DNA of 64,000 nucleotides from Reichenbachiella agarivorans (GTDB lineage Bacteria > Bacteroidota > Bacteroidia > Cytophagales > Cyclobacteriaceae). A model generated the notes under the pieces. It made no database searches and was not told where the DNA came from. It saw nothing but the letters and a program-made list of their open reading frames with translations. A program made the position numbers and the translations under genes. This document shows, piece by piece, positions 1 to 8,835 of this stretch (position 1 is the stretch's first letter; each line of letters opens with the position of its first letter). The stretch spans positions 124,001 through 188,000 of the forward strand of contig NZ_CP106679.1 in the NCBI RefSeq assembly GCF_025502585.1, read 5' to 3'.

Positions 1-608
1 ACCAGTGTAGCTTCTCCGTGGACGGCACGGGTCGCTTTCGTCCCAACGAAAAAGCCAACCCATACAGCGGTACTTCTGGTGAAATCCAGCACGAGGCTGA
101 GACTCGCATCGAAGTGATGCTACCCACTCACTTGAGTCACAAAGTCATTCGCGCTTTGCACAAAGCTCACCCCTACGAAGAGGTCGCCTACTACCTCAAC
201 GAACTAAGCAATATCAATCAAGAGGTAGGCGCGGGCATGGTTGGAGAGCTACCTACGGAGATGCCTATCGCCGCAGCGATGCAACATCTCAAGGACACTT
301 TCAATCTCTCAGTGATCAAACACACCCGATTTCACAAAGAAAAAATCAAGAGAATTGCAGTATGTGGAGGTGCGGGGAGCTTCCTACTTGGCAAAGCCAA
401 AGCTGCTGGCGCAGACCTGTTTGTGACGGGGGATTTCAAGTACCACGAGTTTTTTGATGCGGAAGATTCGATAGTGGTTGCAGATATCGGACACTATGAA
501 AGTGAAGTATTTACAAAAGAATTAATTTATGATTTTTTAATAGAAAAAATCGGTAATATTGCACTCAATTTCTCGGAGGAGAATACAAATCCGGTAAAAT
601 ACTTTTAG
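1..608 (+). CDS. NIF3-like dinuclear metal centre protein, 3' part
   Basis: The open frame is already running at base 3 (residues CSFSVDGTGRFRP), so the gene begins upstream of the window and the GTG at 18 is not its start. That glycine-rich motif and the C-terminal stretch DIGHYESEVFTKEL are typical of NIF3/YqfO proteins, which bind a di-metal centre and form hexameric rings. The piece between them (about residues 30-115, MLPTHLSHKVIRALHKAHP onward) looks like the PII/CutA-like insertion of the long form. The histidine and glutamate of GHYESE are probable metal ligands. The biochemical role of the family is uncertain. Seven bases separate it from the zinc-ribbon gene, a pairing I have the impression is common in Bacteroidota. 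Confidence 0.88.
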   Translation, partial: QCSFSVDGTGRFRPNEKANPYSGTSGEIQHEAETRIEVMLPTHLSHKVIRALHKAHPYEEVAYYLNELSNINQEVGAGMVGELPTEMPIAAAMQHLKDTFNLSVIKHTRFHKEKIKRIAVCGGAGSFLLGKAKAAGADLFVTGDFKYHEFFDAEDSIVVADIGHYESEVFTKELIYDFLIEKIGNIALNFSEENTNPVKYF

Positions 609-615
609 AAAATAC

Positions 616-1389
616 ATGGAAAGTACTGTAGCGCAAAAGCTTGAAGCTCTCACTAAATTACAATCAATAGATTCAGAACTAGACGAAATCATCAAGGTTC
701 GTGGAGCATTGCCAGAAGAGGTAATGGATCTCGAAGATGAAGTAGCAGGGTATGAAACCAGAGTGGGCAACCACAACAGTGCTATTGAGGAGTTGGAGTT
801 ATCTATTACTAACAACAAAACTGCTATCAAGGATTCAGAAAAGCTGATCCAAAAATACGAGGAGCAGCAAATGAATGTTAGAAACAATAGAGAATACGAC
901 GCAATCACCAAAGAGGTGGAGTTGCAGCAACTAGAAATTCAGATTCTTGAGAAAAGAATCAAAGAAGCTTACGCTAAAATCGAATCCAGAAATGAAGAGA
1001 TCCTAGAAACCAAAAATGCTTTGGTCGAAAGACAAAAAGATCTTGACAACAAAAGAGGCGAACTAGACAATATCACTGCTGAAAGCGAAGAAGAAGAAAA
1101 GAAACTTCTCAAAGGCAGAGAAAAAGCAGCAGCAGCGATCGAAGAAAGACTATTGATCTCCTACAACAAGATCAGAAAGAACGTGAAAAACGGTCTAGCG
1201 GTAGTCCCCGTCAAAAGAGACGCTTGTGGTGGTTGTTTCAACGTAGTACCTCCACAAAAACAAGCAGAGATCAGAGAAAGAAAAAAACTGATCGTATGCG
1301 AGCACTGTGGTAGAGTTTTGGCCGATGTAGAGGATGTAGAAGTAGAAGAGAAAAAACCTACTAGAACAAGAAGAACAGCTAAAAAATAA
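616..1389 (+). CDS. Zinc-ribbon coiled-coil protein (DUF164/CT398-like)
   Basis: This 257-residue protein is almost entirely charged heptad-like coiled coil (about residues 5-180, rich in E, K and L). A C-terminal C4 zinc ribbon follows, with cysteine pairs CGGC and CEHC roughly 20 residues apart, then a short basic tail (KKPTRTRRTAKK). This is the architecture of the DUF164/zf-RING_7 family. Structural work on CT398 points to a nucleic-acid or secretion/RNA-polymerase-associated role, but function here is unknown. It follows the NIF3-family gene by 7 bp and is probably co-transcribed with it. The tail is an ordinary feature of the family. Confidence 0.85.
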   Translation: MESTVAQKLEALTKLQSIDSELDEIIKVRGALPEEVMDLEDEVAGYETRVGNHNSAIEELELSITNNKTAIKDSEKLIQKYEEQQMNVRNNREYDAITKEVELQQLEIQILEKRIKEAYAKIESRNEEILETKNALVERQKDLDNKRGELDNITAESEEEEKKLLKGREKAAAAIEERLLISYNKIRKNVKNGLAVVPVKRDACGGCFNVVPPQKQAEIRERKKLIVCEHCGRVLADVEDVEVEEKKPTRTRRTAKK

Positions 1390-1425
1390 GATAGTTTGCT
1401 TCGGGAGATTATATATACAAAGAAA

Positions 1426-2913
1426 ATGAAGGTGGGTTATACTCACCTTTTTTTGTTTGTCCTCATCGCGACCAGCTCCCTACAGCTGCAAGCTCAAAAA
1501 TCCATCGATGACTACCCAAAAATCTACTCCGCCTACCAAGATATCCTCAAACTAAAACTCAGCTCGGGTAGAAAAAAACTCAAAGCCATCATCCCCAGTC
1601 ACGAAGAACTCGGGCACTACCATTACACACAGAGCCTCGCCGATGTGGTCGAAATCCTCGTCTCAGAAGACAGCGATCTGTACAAAAAATATGAAGACAG
1701 CGAAGGAGAGCACTTGGATGGTCTCAGCGAGCTCGATAGCAAAGATCCCTACAAGCGATTTTACTCCGCAGAGATCAAAATACAGTGGGCATTGGTCAGT
1801 ACACTGTTTCAAGACGAGATGAAAGCTGGCTGGTCTCTCAAAAGTGCCTACGGCGAAATCCAAGAAAACATCAAACAACACCCCGATTTCATTCACAACA
1901 ACAAGTCTCTCGGTACACTGCATGTGCTGTTTGCTACAGTACCTGAAAGCTACCACTGGGTGCTAAAAATTTTTGGCTTGAAGTCCAACGTCATAGAGGG
2001 ATGGGGAGAACTCCGAAAAATCGAACCCTCCAACCCCTACTGGCTAGAGACCAGCTTGGCCAAAAGCCTGATTGCACTCAACATCATCAACAAGGAAAAA
2101 GTCACCATGGACATCCTCGACGACCTATTGGCCAGCAACAAGGACAACCTTATCGTCAACTACCTACATAATGTGGCACTGATCAAGTACGCGCGAAGTG
2201 AAGAAGCCTTGCCCTCCATGATACGGCTGACCTATGTAGGCGGCAGCTACAGCCCCATCCACAACGTCTACTACAAACTCGGTGAGATCTATATCCAAAA
2301 ACAACAATACGCCCTGGCTAGGCTCAACTATTCAAAATTCCTCAACAGATACAAAGGCAAAAACTACATCAAAGACACTTGGTTCAAGATATTCCTGACC
2401 TACTGGCTCGATGGTGAAGACAAACTCGCCGAACTACACTGGGAGAAAGCACAAAAGGCGGGCCGTGAACTGGTAGCAGCAGACAAAAACGCAGCAGACT
2501 ACCTGTCTGGTAGCTACCCCAACAAAGAACTCTATAAGGCAAGACTGGCTGTCGATGGTGGATACTTCCACATCGCGCACAGCGTACTCAAGCACATCAA
2601 ACAAGAATCTATCAAAGGGAAGAAAGACGAAGTAGAATACTTCTACAGATACGGCAGACTATACGACAAAGAAGGCAAGGAAGAAGACGCCCTGTTCCAC
2701 TATCTCAATACGATCAAAAAATCTGGGGATGAAAATTGGTACTACGCTCCCTCTGCCTGTCTGCAAGTCGGCTATATCTACGAGTCACGCCTAGATGATG
2801 AAAAAGCTACCTACTACTACAAAAAAGCCCAATCCTACAGCAAGCACAAGTACAAGGACGGTATCGACTACCAAGCCAAGGCTGCTCTACTGCTGCTAGG
2901 AAATAAAAGGTAA
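1426..2913 (+). CDS. Secreted or periplasmic TPR-repeat protein
   Basis: The frame is open from a TTG at 1396, but the ATG at 1426 (MKVGYTHLFLFVLIATSS) gives a normal signal peptide cleaved after QLQAQ, so I start there. The mature part of about 470 residues is helical, with tandem tetratricopeptide-like units in the C-terminal half (YYKLGEIYIQKQQYALARLNYS, then EEDALFHYLNTI and DEKATYYYKKAQSY). TPR solenoids are protein-binding scaffolds, and Bacteroidota have many exported ones of unknown partner. No enzyme domain is visible. It follows the zinc-ribbon gene after 36 bp in the same direction. Confidence 0.75.
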   Translation: MKVGYTHLFLFVLIATSSLQLQAQKSIDDYPKIYSAYQDILKLKLSSGRKKLKAIIPSHEELGHYHYTQSLADVVEILVSEDSDLYKKYEDSEGEHLDGLSELDSKDPYKRFYSAEIKIQWALVSTLFQDEMKAGWSLKSAYGEIQENIKQHPDFIHNNKSLGTLHVLFATVPESYHWVLKIFGLKSNVIEGWGELRKIEPSNPYWLETSLAKSLIALNIINKEKVTMDILDDLLASNKDNLIVNYLHNVALIKYARSEEALPSMIRLTYVGGSYSPIHNVYYKLGEIYIQKQQYALARLNYSKFLNRYKGKNYIKDTWFKIFLTYWLDGEDKLAELHWEKAQKAGRELVAADKNAADYLSGSYPNKELYKARLAVDGGYFHIAHSVLKHIKQESIKGKKDEVEYFYRYGRLYDKEGKEEDALFHYLNTIKKSGDENWYYAPSACLQVGYIYESRLDDEKATYYYKKAQSYSKHKYKDGIDYQAKAALLLLGNKR

Positions 2914-3021
2914 TGCCCGTTTAAAACCCATCCCTAGGGCAAGCTTTCAGCTTGTGCAGCAAACACAGATCGGGGTGGAAAGATATTTTACTCGAATTTG
3001 GAATCAGACAGAGGATCAAAT

Positions 3022-3188
3022 TTTTAAACCATTGAAATGGTTTGGATCGGCATTGGTTCTGATGACCCCACCAATAAATTCATAGGCTATGCTACACCCT
3101 ATGATGTTTGTATTGCACGCCATAGCCCATGGTTTAAACCGTGGGCTATCAATGACATTCCAATATACCTTCTATGGTTTTAACCATT
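3022..3188. repeat. RAYT-flanking REP-like repeat, left copy
   Basis: This is a roughly 167-bp sequence nearly identical to 3633-3803. It opens with the palindrome AAACCATTGAAATGGTTT (3026-3043). The middle holds a longer hairpin, ATAGCCCATGGTT facing AACCGTGGGCTAT (about 3121-3148). It ends in ATGGTTTTAACCAT. The right end overlaps the last codon and stop of the transposase gene on the minus strand. Nested imperfect palindromes beside a RAYT gene are the expected form of a REP/BIME-type element. Confidence 0.8.
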
Positions 3189-3617
3189 GATCCCGTACAA
3201 TTGTAAAAAATCATCGTACTCCTGCTGAAATGTTTTCTTTTGATGGTGCTCCTTTTGATTCTGGATGTAATGAAATACCTTTTCAACCACCGATTCCGAA
3301 ACAGAATAAGCCGCGTAACCCGTTTGCCATGCAAATTTGTCTACGGTTAGATTGTTTTGATTGATGAAATGCGAGCTACTGCCTTTGATTTGTTTGATGA
3401 CTTCTGCAATGGATTTTTGCGGACTCAATAAAAACAAACAATGGATATGGTCGGGCATTCCGTTTATGATTCGCACGGGACATCCTTGTTCTTTCAGTTG
3501 CTCAGCTATATACCGATGGACTTTTTGTTCGATGGACTGATTAATGAATAGCCTCCTCTCATTTGTTGCCCAGATGGCATGAATCCATATTTTATTGAAT
3601 GAATGAGACATGATCAT
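3180..3617 (-). CDS. REP-associated tyrosine transposase (IS200/TnpA-like, Y1 HUH)
   Basis: This 145-residue protein has the Y1 single-strand transposase fold. A beta strand near the N-terminus (IWIHAIWATNERR) is followed by the HUH metal-binding motif in PDHIHCLF (His57 and His59). Next come the family signature WQTGYAAYSVS and the helix YIQNQKEHH, which carries the likely nucleophile Tyr117. Length and motifs match complete family members, so it looks intact. These enzymes cut and rejoin single-stranded DNA at hairpins. Free-standing copies flanked by short palindromes (RAYTs) are thought to mobilise REP sequences rather than themselves. Here two long palindrome-rich direct repeats flank the gene. 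The right copy lies immediately upstream and probably contains its promoter. Confidence 0.88.
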   Translation of the reverse strand: MIMSHSFNKIWIHAIWATNERRLFINQSIEQKVHRYIAEQLKEQGCPVRIINGMPDHIHCLFLLSPQKSIAEVIKQIKGSSSHFINQNNLTVDKFAWQTGYAAYSVSESVVEKVFHYIQNQKEHHQKKTFQQEYDDFLQLYGING

Positions 3618-3632
3618 TTTCTTTTTAATACA

Positions 3633-3803
3633 TTTTAAACCATTGAAATGGTTTGGCTAGGCATTGGTTCTGATGACCCCACCAATAAATTCATTGGCTA
3701 TGCTACATCCTATTGATGTTTGGTATTGCACGCCATAGCCCATGGTTTCAACCGTGGGCTATCAATGGCATTCTAATATATCTTCAATGGTTTTAACCAT
3801 TTC
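3633..3803. repeat. RAYT-flanking REP-like repeat, right copy
   Basis: This is the second copy of the sequence at 3022-3188, in the same orientation and more than 90% identical by eye, with a few substitutions and 1-base indels. Palindromes are AAACCATTGAAATGGTTT (3637-3654), the central ATAGCCCATGGTT/AACCGTGGGCTAT hairpin, and a perfect AATGGTTTTAACCATT (3786-3801). It lies 16 bp upstream of the transposase start codon. Confidence 0.8.
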
Positions 3804-3838
3804 CTTTTCAATTTACTAAAAAGGCACCTTATCCCACC

Positions 3839-4110
3839 TTACTGCTTATATTTGATAACCAAACTGCGCAGATGTTGCTTTGTTTCACGCTTGCTTCTAT
3901 ATAAAAGTAAGGCAGATTCATCAAAAAAGATACGTATCTTTTTGATCAAACCCGCGCTGGTTTTAAACAAAAGATACGTATCTTTTTCCTCAAACCCACG
4001 CGGGTTTGAAGCAAAGTCCCAGCAGACTTGAAGAAGAATGTAGGCGGACTTGAAGAAGAATGTAGGCAGATGTGTAAAAGAACAAAAGCAGATGTGTACT
4101 AAATGATAGT
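3839..4110. repeat. Dispersed repeat with GATACGTATC palindromes, copy 1
   Basis: This stretch resembles 42090-42360 along most of its length. Shared features are a left end reading roughly TTTGATAACCAAACTGCGCAG, two AAAAGATACGTATCTTTT palindromes (3924-3943 and 3969-3986), a CAAACCCACGCGGGTTTG hairpin (about 3991-4008), and a tail of AAGTC/GCAGACTTGAAGAAG-like units. A minus-strand frame runs through it (3839-4138) and gives similar peptides in both copies (KKIRIFFDE and LRSLVIK). I treat it as repeat DNA rather than a gene because the palindromes are the best-conserved part. The remainder of this gene-free stretch (4111-4310) shows nothing I recognise. Confidence 0.6.
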
Positions 4111-4310
4111 GACCTACTCGATCGCTGTTGCTTTGCAATTTAAATTGTAGAAATATTTATTAACCGCGAATGTATTCGTCGCTAGTGCAACCAATACAGA
4201 TTGAAGTGGAAAGATGTAGACCTGTATCACTCGCTCCAATCGTCCACCTCCTGACCTCCACCAGCGGGAGAAAAGAGAACTCGAGATCAGCTGGATCCTA
4301 CTGAGCCTAC

Positions 4311-4348
4311 AAAACAAAACAGCATCAGACTAATATCCGATGCTGTTT
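4311..4348 (-). terminator. Rho-independent terminator of the TonB-dependent receptor gene
   Basis: The arms AAACAGCATC (4317-4326) and GATGCTGTTT (4339-4348) form a 10-bp stem with a 12-base loop. Read on the minus strand the hairpin is followed by TTTTGTTTT, and it lies about 40 bp past the receptor stop codon. Confidence 0.75.
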
Positions 4349-4389
4349 CAATGAGTCAATATACAGGAATCTGACCTGCTAGATTTTTT

Positions 4390-7300
4390 TTAGTTACCGA
4401 AGATGTATCTCACTCCAATCTGCATATAATATGTACTTGCAGTTGTGGTGATATCTCTTGTAGCCTTAGTTGGCAATACAGTTTGACCATCTACACTCAC
4501 TGTATTCATTTGAAAAGTTGGTACACCATTCTCTGTGACAGTAACAGGCTTCAGTAGGTTTTGAGCATTGTTCATAGTCTGACTTACTCCCCAATCCGAA
4601 TTCAACAAGTTTGCTACGTTGAAAATGTCAAGACTCAACTGCAGTGTATTTTTAGACTTGCCAATATTGGTATACAAATCTTGCAATAGTCTGAAGTCAA
4701 ATCTATTCAACCAAGGCATCAAGTTTGAGTTCCTTTCGGCATACTTACCTCTTCTTTCGCTTAGGTATGGGTCATCATTGATATACTCGTTGAATGCAGC
4801 CAACTGCTCTGCAGCAGTAAACACTACAACTCCCTCATCAACTATATCTACGAAGTTAATTTCTGAATTATCCGCAGGCACATACAACAAGTCACTATTG
4901 ATCCCATCATTGTTGAAATCTGAACTGTATGTATAACTGTATCTTCCTTGATGTGAACCACTATAATACAAAGAGATCGTAGTTGCTGCGTGTTGCAAAT
5001 AATTGATCTTGTACGAAATACTACCCACTACCCTATGAGGTACTGCATATTGAGAATTGTACAACACTTGTTCGTTGGGGCTGCTTACATTAGGACCTGC
5101 AATAGCAGACGAGGCAGAAGAACCAGCATTACTAGAAATTTCGTCAGAATAAGTATAAGTATAGAAGAGTGAGCCATAAAAGCCATTTCTTGTATTCAAA
5201 TTACCACCAACAGTTGCATTAAACACATTGCCCTTTGTATCAGTGTTAGTCAATACCACAGCATTATTAGCTCCCATTGCAGGGTTATAGCTCACAGGTC
5301 CAGTCGGGTAGAAATCACGATTGTCATTTCCATAGTTCAACGTCGTAGGTGCATCACCTCTGTTTGCATTGAATTGGTAAACAGCATTGACATCTCTTGT
5401 ATACATCAAATCAGCACTTAGTGTTATTGGCAAGTTGGATAGGGAATAATCACCTCCCAAACTAGTTCTCCAAACACTTGGCATTTTCAAATCACTATCA
5501 ACCAAAGCTAAGCTACTTGGCGCGCCTGCGTTTGGGTTAGATATAAATACATCTTCTGCTCCTGCAGGAGGATTGTCCACCCAGTGATACTTATCAGGAT
5601 TGAAAGTGACATTTCCAATCCAACCAGCAACTTGATCATAACTACTTGGCTCAACATTGTTTGAGATTACACCAGACCCAGTTGGCATATTGGTCAACCA
5701 TACAAACGGTAAACGACCATAAAATATACCTGTTCCTCCTCTTAGTTTGAGCGAACCATCACCTAGCACATCGTAATTAAATCCAACTCTTGGACTCACA
5801 TTCAATTTAGTAGTTGGCCACTCTCCCGATTCGTAGTTCTTGTCACCACCATCTGGTGAATGAAAAGTCAATGCATCAATAGATGGATTTGCTGTCAAAT
5901 CATTAAGGAATATAGGTGCCTCAATTCTCACTCCAGCAGTAACTACCAAATCATCACTTACTCTAAATTTATCTTGTACGTACACGCCCGCAGTACCTAA
6001 TGTGATAGGAGCATAAGTATCTGCACCTTCATATGGATAAGTCACACCAAACATAATCGGAGCTACTTCACCCGCAGTACCAGTCGTCAAGAAATCATCG
6101 ACCGAATTATACCTGTAATACGAAGCTCCAAGTCTGAGGAATTGATTTCCAAAAGTTTGAGTTTCAAATGCCAGGCCTGCAGTGACCTCATGATTTCCTT
6201 TCAAGTAGGTTAAATTGTTAATCACACTAATATTATCATTCAAGACATCATTACCATAAGTAAATGGATCATATCCAGCTGTGATGTAGTTTGTTCCATC
6301 CTCCCAAATATCTATAGTAGGAAAAACACCATCACTGGCAGAGGTTCTTTTAGCTTGTATTTTGGAATAGGTAGCGATGAACTGATTAGAAAGGCTTTGA
6401 TTAAAATAGCTACTCAATTCTACTGCAAATGAGTTGACAATGTTATCTGTAGAATATTGAGTACTCTCAAAAGCCATTGATTGATCACTCACTCTATTTA
6501 CAGAAGACCTTGGTCTAGGTCCAGAGCTACCATTAACTAAGTTATTTTGTGTGCCAAAAACGTTACTATATCTCAAGGCCAATTTATGCTTTTCTGATAT
6601 ATTCCAATCTAATCTTGCAAAGAAAGACCTACTCTCATCTCCTGCATCTTTAGCATAACCTTGGTACTCTCCTGGGTCATAACCGAAAGTATTGATTAGG
6701 TGATTTCTTACTGCTATCAGATCAGCTTCAGTAGTTCTTGCGATGTTCTGATCTGGATTACCTACACCATCTTGTGATGCTTCCCATTGATTGACTGCAA
6801 ATGGGTTGGTACCTTCATTCTTAACAAACTCTGCATTTGCAAAAAAGAATAACTTATTCTTAATAATAGGACCTCCCAATCTGAAACCAGTAGTTTTACT
6901 AGATACATCATCTAATGGACCTATATCCAAATCTCCAACTTGGTCACCAGTCATATTTTGATTTCTAAAGAAATAATAGGCTGAACCTTCAAATTGGTTT
7001 GTACCGCTACGAGTAACCGCATTGATACCCGCTCCTGTAAAACCACTTTGTCTTACATCATAGGGAGCAATACTTACTGTTACCTCTTGAATCGCATCCA
7101 GAGATATTGGCTGAGCATTTCCTCCAGGTAGAGGATCACTACTTAAACCAAAACCATTGTTAAAATTTGCTCCATCAATTTGAACATTGTTGTATCGACC
7201 ATCACGTCCAGCAAAACTATTTCCATTTGCCTGTGGAGTCAATCTTGTAAAGTCGCTGATACTTCTTTGAATGGTAGGCAAGGTATTAATTTGCTCATTG

Positions 7301-7725
7301 CTCAAATTAGTTGCAGCTCCTGTTCGAGTAGAATTAAAATCACCTTCTGATTTTGAACTTTCAATCACAACCTCTTCCAGAACGTCAGACTCATTCATCG
7401 TTGCAGTCAAAGAGTACGGATTACCTAGTTTCAAATTAATCCCTTCATATTTCACAGGTTGATACCCGACATAATTAATAGTCACTGAATAAGGGCCTCC
7501 AGTCTTTAGGTTAGGCAAACTAAAATTACCTTCTACATTTGTGACCGTTCCATACTGTGTACCAGTAGGTTCATGAACAGCTTTTACTGTTGCTCCAATC
7601 AAGGGTTCTCCTTGATTGTCTCTCACTAGACCTTCCATGTTACTGTTCGTAACTTGAGCCATGGTTGTTGATGAAATAAAATTGATTGCTAGTACCGCAA
7701 TCAATCCAAGTAGAATTTTCTTCAT
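4390..7725 (-). CDS. Oar-like TonB-dependent receptor
   Basis: This 1111-residue outer-membrane protein starts with a signal peptide ending near Ala23 (STTMAQ). A carboxypeptidase-regulatory-like beta-sandwich follows at about residues 28-110 (MEGLVRDNQGEPLIGATVKA). The plug domain begins near residue 120 (IQRSISDFTRLTPQ, GRDGRYNNVQIDGANF), and a long barrel runs to the terminal GVRYIFGN. This arrangement is that of Oar/TonB-dependent receptors, which import unknown substrates or act in surface adhesion. No SusD partner lies beside it, so it is not a standard polysaccharide locus, and its substrate cannot be read from context. It is monocistronic with its own terminator. Confidence 0.88.
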   Translation of the reverse strand: MKKILLGLIAVLAINFISSTTMAQVTNSNMEGLVRDNQGEPLIGATVKAVHEPTGTQYGTVTNVEGNFSLPNLKTGGPYSVTINYVGYQPVKYEGINLKLGNPYSLTATMNESDVLEEVVIESSKSEGDFNSTRTGAATNLSNEQINTLPTIQRSISDFTRLTPQANGNSFAGRDGRYNNVQIDGANFNNGFGLSSDPLPGGNAQPISLDAIQEVTVSIAPYDVRQSGFTGAGINAVTRSGTNQFEGSAYYFFRNQNMTGDQVGDLDIGPLDDVSSKTTGFRLGGPIIKNKLFFFANAEFVKNEGTNPFAVNQWEASQDGVGNPDQNIARTTEADLIAVRNHLINTFGYDPGEYQGYAKDAGDESRSFFARLDWNISEKHKLALRYSNVFGTQNNLVNGSSGPRPRSSVNRVSDQSMAFESTQYSTDNIVNSFAVELSSYFNQSLSNQFIATYSKIQAKRTSASDGVFPTIDIWEDGTNYITAGYDPFTYGNDVLNDNISVINNLTYLKGNHEVTAGLAFETQTFGNQFLRLGASYYRYNSVDDFLTTGTAGEVAPIMFGVTYPYEGADTYAPITLGTAGVYVQDKFRVSDDLVVTAGVRIEAPIFLNDLTANPSIDALTFHSPDGGDKNYESGEWPTTKLNVSPRVGFNYDVLGDGSLKLRGGTGIFYGRLPFVWLTNMPTGSGVISNNVEPSSYDQVAGWIGNVTFNPDKYHWVDNPPAGAEDVFISNPNAGAPSSLALVDSDLKMPSVWRTSLGGDYSLSNLPITLSADLMYTRDVNAVYQFNANRGDAPTTLNYGNDNRDFYPTGPVSYNPAMGANNAVVLTNTDTKGNVFNATVGGNLNTRNGFYGSLFYTYTYSDEISSNAGSSASSAIAGPNVSSPNEQVLYNSQYAVPHRVVGSISYKINYLQHAATTISLYYSGSHQGRYSYTYSSDFNNDGINSDLLYVPADNSEINFVDIVDEGVVVFTAAEQLAAFNEYINDDPYLSERRGKYAERNSNLMPWLNRFDFRLLQDLYTNIGKSKNTLQLSLDIFNVANLLNSDWGVSQTMNNAQNLLKPVTVTENGVPTFQMNTVSVDGQTVLPTKATRDITTTASTYYMQIGVRYIFGN

Positions 7726-7896
7726 AATTTTTGAATAGTTGTGTTATTGTTTAAAAGTAATTTAATCTTAACTACTGTTTCGACTTGCCTTTCATTTCAA
7801 TAATTGCTTTCGAGCGCAATTTTACAGTCAATATTCTGATAAAGCGCATACCTCAAATTAACAAGAAGTTAATTTTTTATTAGTTCAAAGGATTCA

Positions 7897-7904
7897 TACT
7901 TTTG
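7897..7904 (+). promoter_or_regulatory. Bacteroidota -7 box (TACTTTTG) for the gene at 7927
   Basis: TACTTTTG fits the Bacteroidota sigma-A -7 consensus TAnnTTTG and lies 22 bp before the GTG start at 7927. No convincing -33 TTTG is present, only an AT-rich stretch. Confidence 0.5.
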
Positions 7905-7926
7905 CAGAGGTTCAAAATCATCGAAG

Positions 7927-8478
7927 GTGTATTATATAGTAACAGACGAACTCCTGCAGCAAAGCTTTGAAAAAGACAGAAATGTCATACTAAAAGCTGC
8001 CCAAGAGGTTAGCTTTGCTGATTTAGCTCAACTGTTTGTAGAAAAGACGATTGAAAAATACACGGAACTCTTCAATCCTTTGCGTCTGGTGGATGACACC
8101 TTTCAGAAGATCATGGATTATCCCTACGACAACACTCAAGAGATAAAAGGAATCTATGATAACCTCTGCGTAACCTATCGCTACAAAAACAGCGACAACC
8201 AACTCGAAATCATCTGGGATGGCTCCACACAAGAGGAGAAATACACCAAAGAGTGGTCCGAGACCTTCCTCTCATGGGTCAATGACTTGACCAACAATCC
8301 CTCGTTTGTCAAGGCCATACTGCAACTCACCGTATTCAATGACGGTGATCGCAACCTAGTATTTGTACGCAACTCTATCAAAGCCATCATCAACGAGCAT
8401 TTTGAAATCAAAATCCTCACCCGAAAAGGCGTCAAGAAAGTAGTCGTACTGAAAAAGAAAACCAAGAAAGCAGCTTAA
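7927..8478 (+). CDS. Hypothetical protein, 183 aa
   Basis: I do not recognise the family. The protein is soluble with no signal peptide or membrane segment. Its first two thirds are mixed helical, with the tryptophan-rich patch IIWDGSTQEEKYTKEWSE. It ends in a strongly basic tail (RKGVKKVVVLKKKTKKAA), which could favour nucleic-acid contact (inference only). The start codon is GTG at 7927. The promoter-like box just upstream and the normal codon use support a real gene. Its stop codon overlaps that of the convergent acylphosphatase gene by 4 bp. Confidence 0.65.
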   Translation: MYYIVTDELLQQSFEKDRNVILKAAQEVSFADLAQLFVEKTIEKYTELFNPLRLVDDTFQKIMDYPYDNTQEIKGIYDNLCVTYRYKNSDNQLEIIWDGSTQEEKYTKEWSETFLSWVNDLTNNPSFVKAILQLTVFNDGDRNLVFVRNSIKAIINEHFEIKILTRKGVKKVVVLKKKTKKAA

Positions 8479-8789
8479 TAGAGAATATTAAAGCTATTGT
8501 AGACTTCTGAATAGGGCAAATCCTCTGCCTGTACTTCCTTTACTTTGGAAAATTCAGACCCTTCTCCGCACCACACCACCATTGCTGCGACAGCAGATAC
8601 TGGACCGTAAACTTCCATCGCTACACTGCCATCAGGCTGATTTCTAACCCAGCCCTGCACGCCCAACCGCTCCGCAGTCTCAAACGCCGACGCTCTAAAA
8701 AATACGCCTTGGACTTTACCTTTGATTATGATGGATTTACCTATTTTGTCTTTCATTTTGGGTCTGATCATAGATGCCATTTCGAACAT
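8475..8789 (-). CDS. Acylphosphatase
   Basis: This small enzyme hydrolyses acyl phosphates such as acetyl phosphate or carbamoyl phosphate. The signature is clear: GKVQGVFFRASAFETAERLG carries the phosphate loop and catalytic Arg, and GWVRNQPDGSV carries the catalytic Asn. The longest frame is 104 residues. Family members are near 90, so translation may begin at the internal Met codon at 8756 (MKDKIGKSIIIKG) rather than at 8789. It is convergent with, and overlaps by 4 bp, the hypothetical gene on its 3' side. A role in acetyl-phosphate balance alongside pta-ackA in this window is possible but not implied by position. Confidence 0.88.
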   Translation of the reverse strand: MFEMASMIRPKMKDKIGKSIIIKGKVQGVFFRASAFETAERLGVQGWVRNQPDGSVAMEVYGPVSAVAAMVVWCGEGSEFSKVKEVQAEDLPYSEVYNSFNILY

Positions 8790-8835
8790 CTACTCGTGGT
8801 GATTATAAAAATAGAAACGTATATTATCAACTAGG

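Noticed and set aside
3839-4138. Minus-strand frame of 99 codons inside the GATACGTATC repeat as a gene
   Set aside because: The frame follows the palindromes, has no start context, and only part is shared with the copy at 42094-42282. Repeat DNA is the simpler reading, though a peptide is not excluded.
2960-4230. Similarity between 2965-2995 and 4181-4215 (both include GTGGAAAGAT)
   Set aside because: Only about 10-20 matching bases and no hairpin; not separable from chance.
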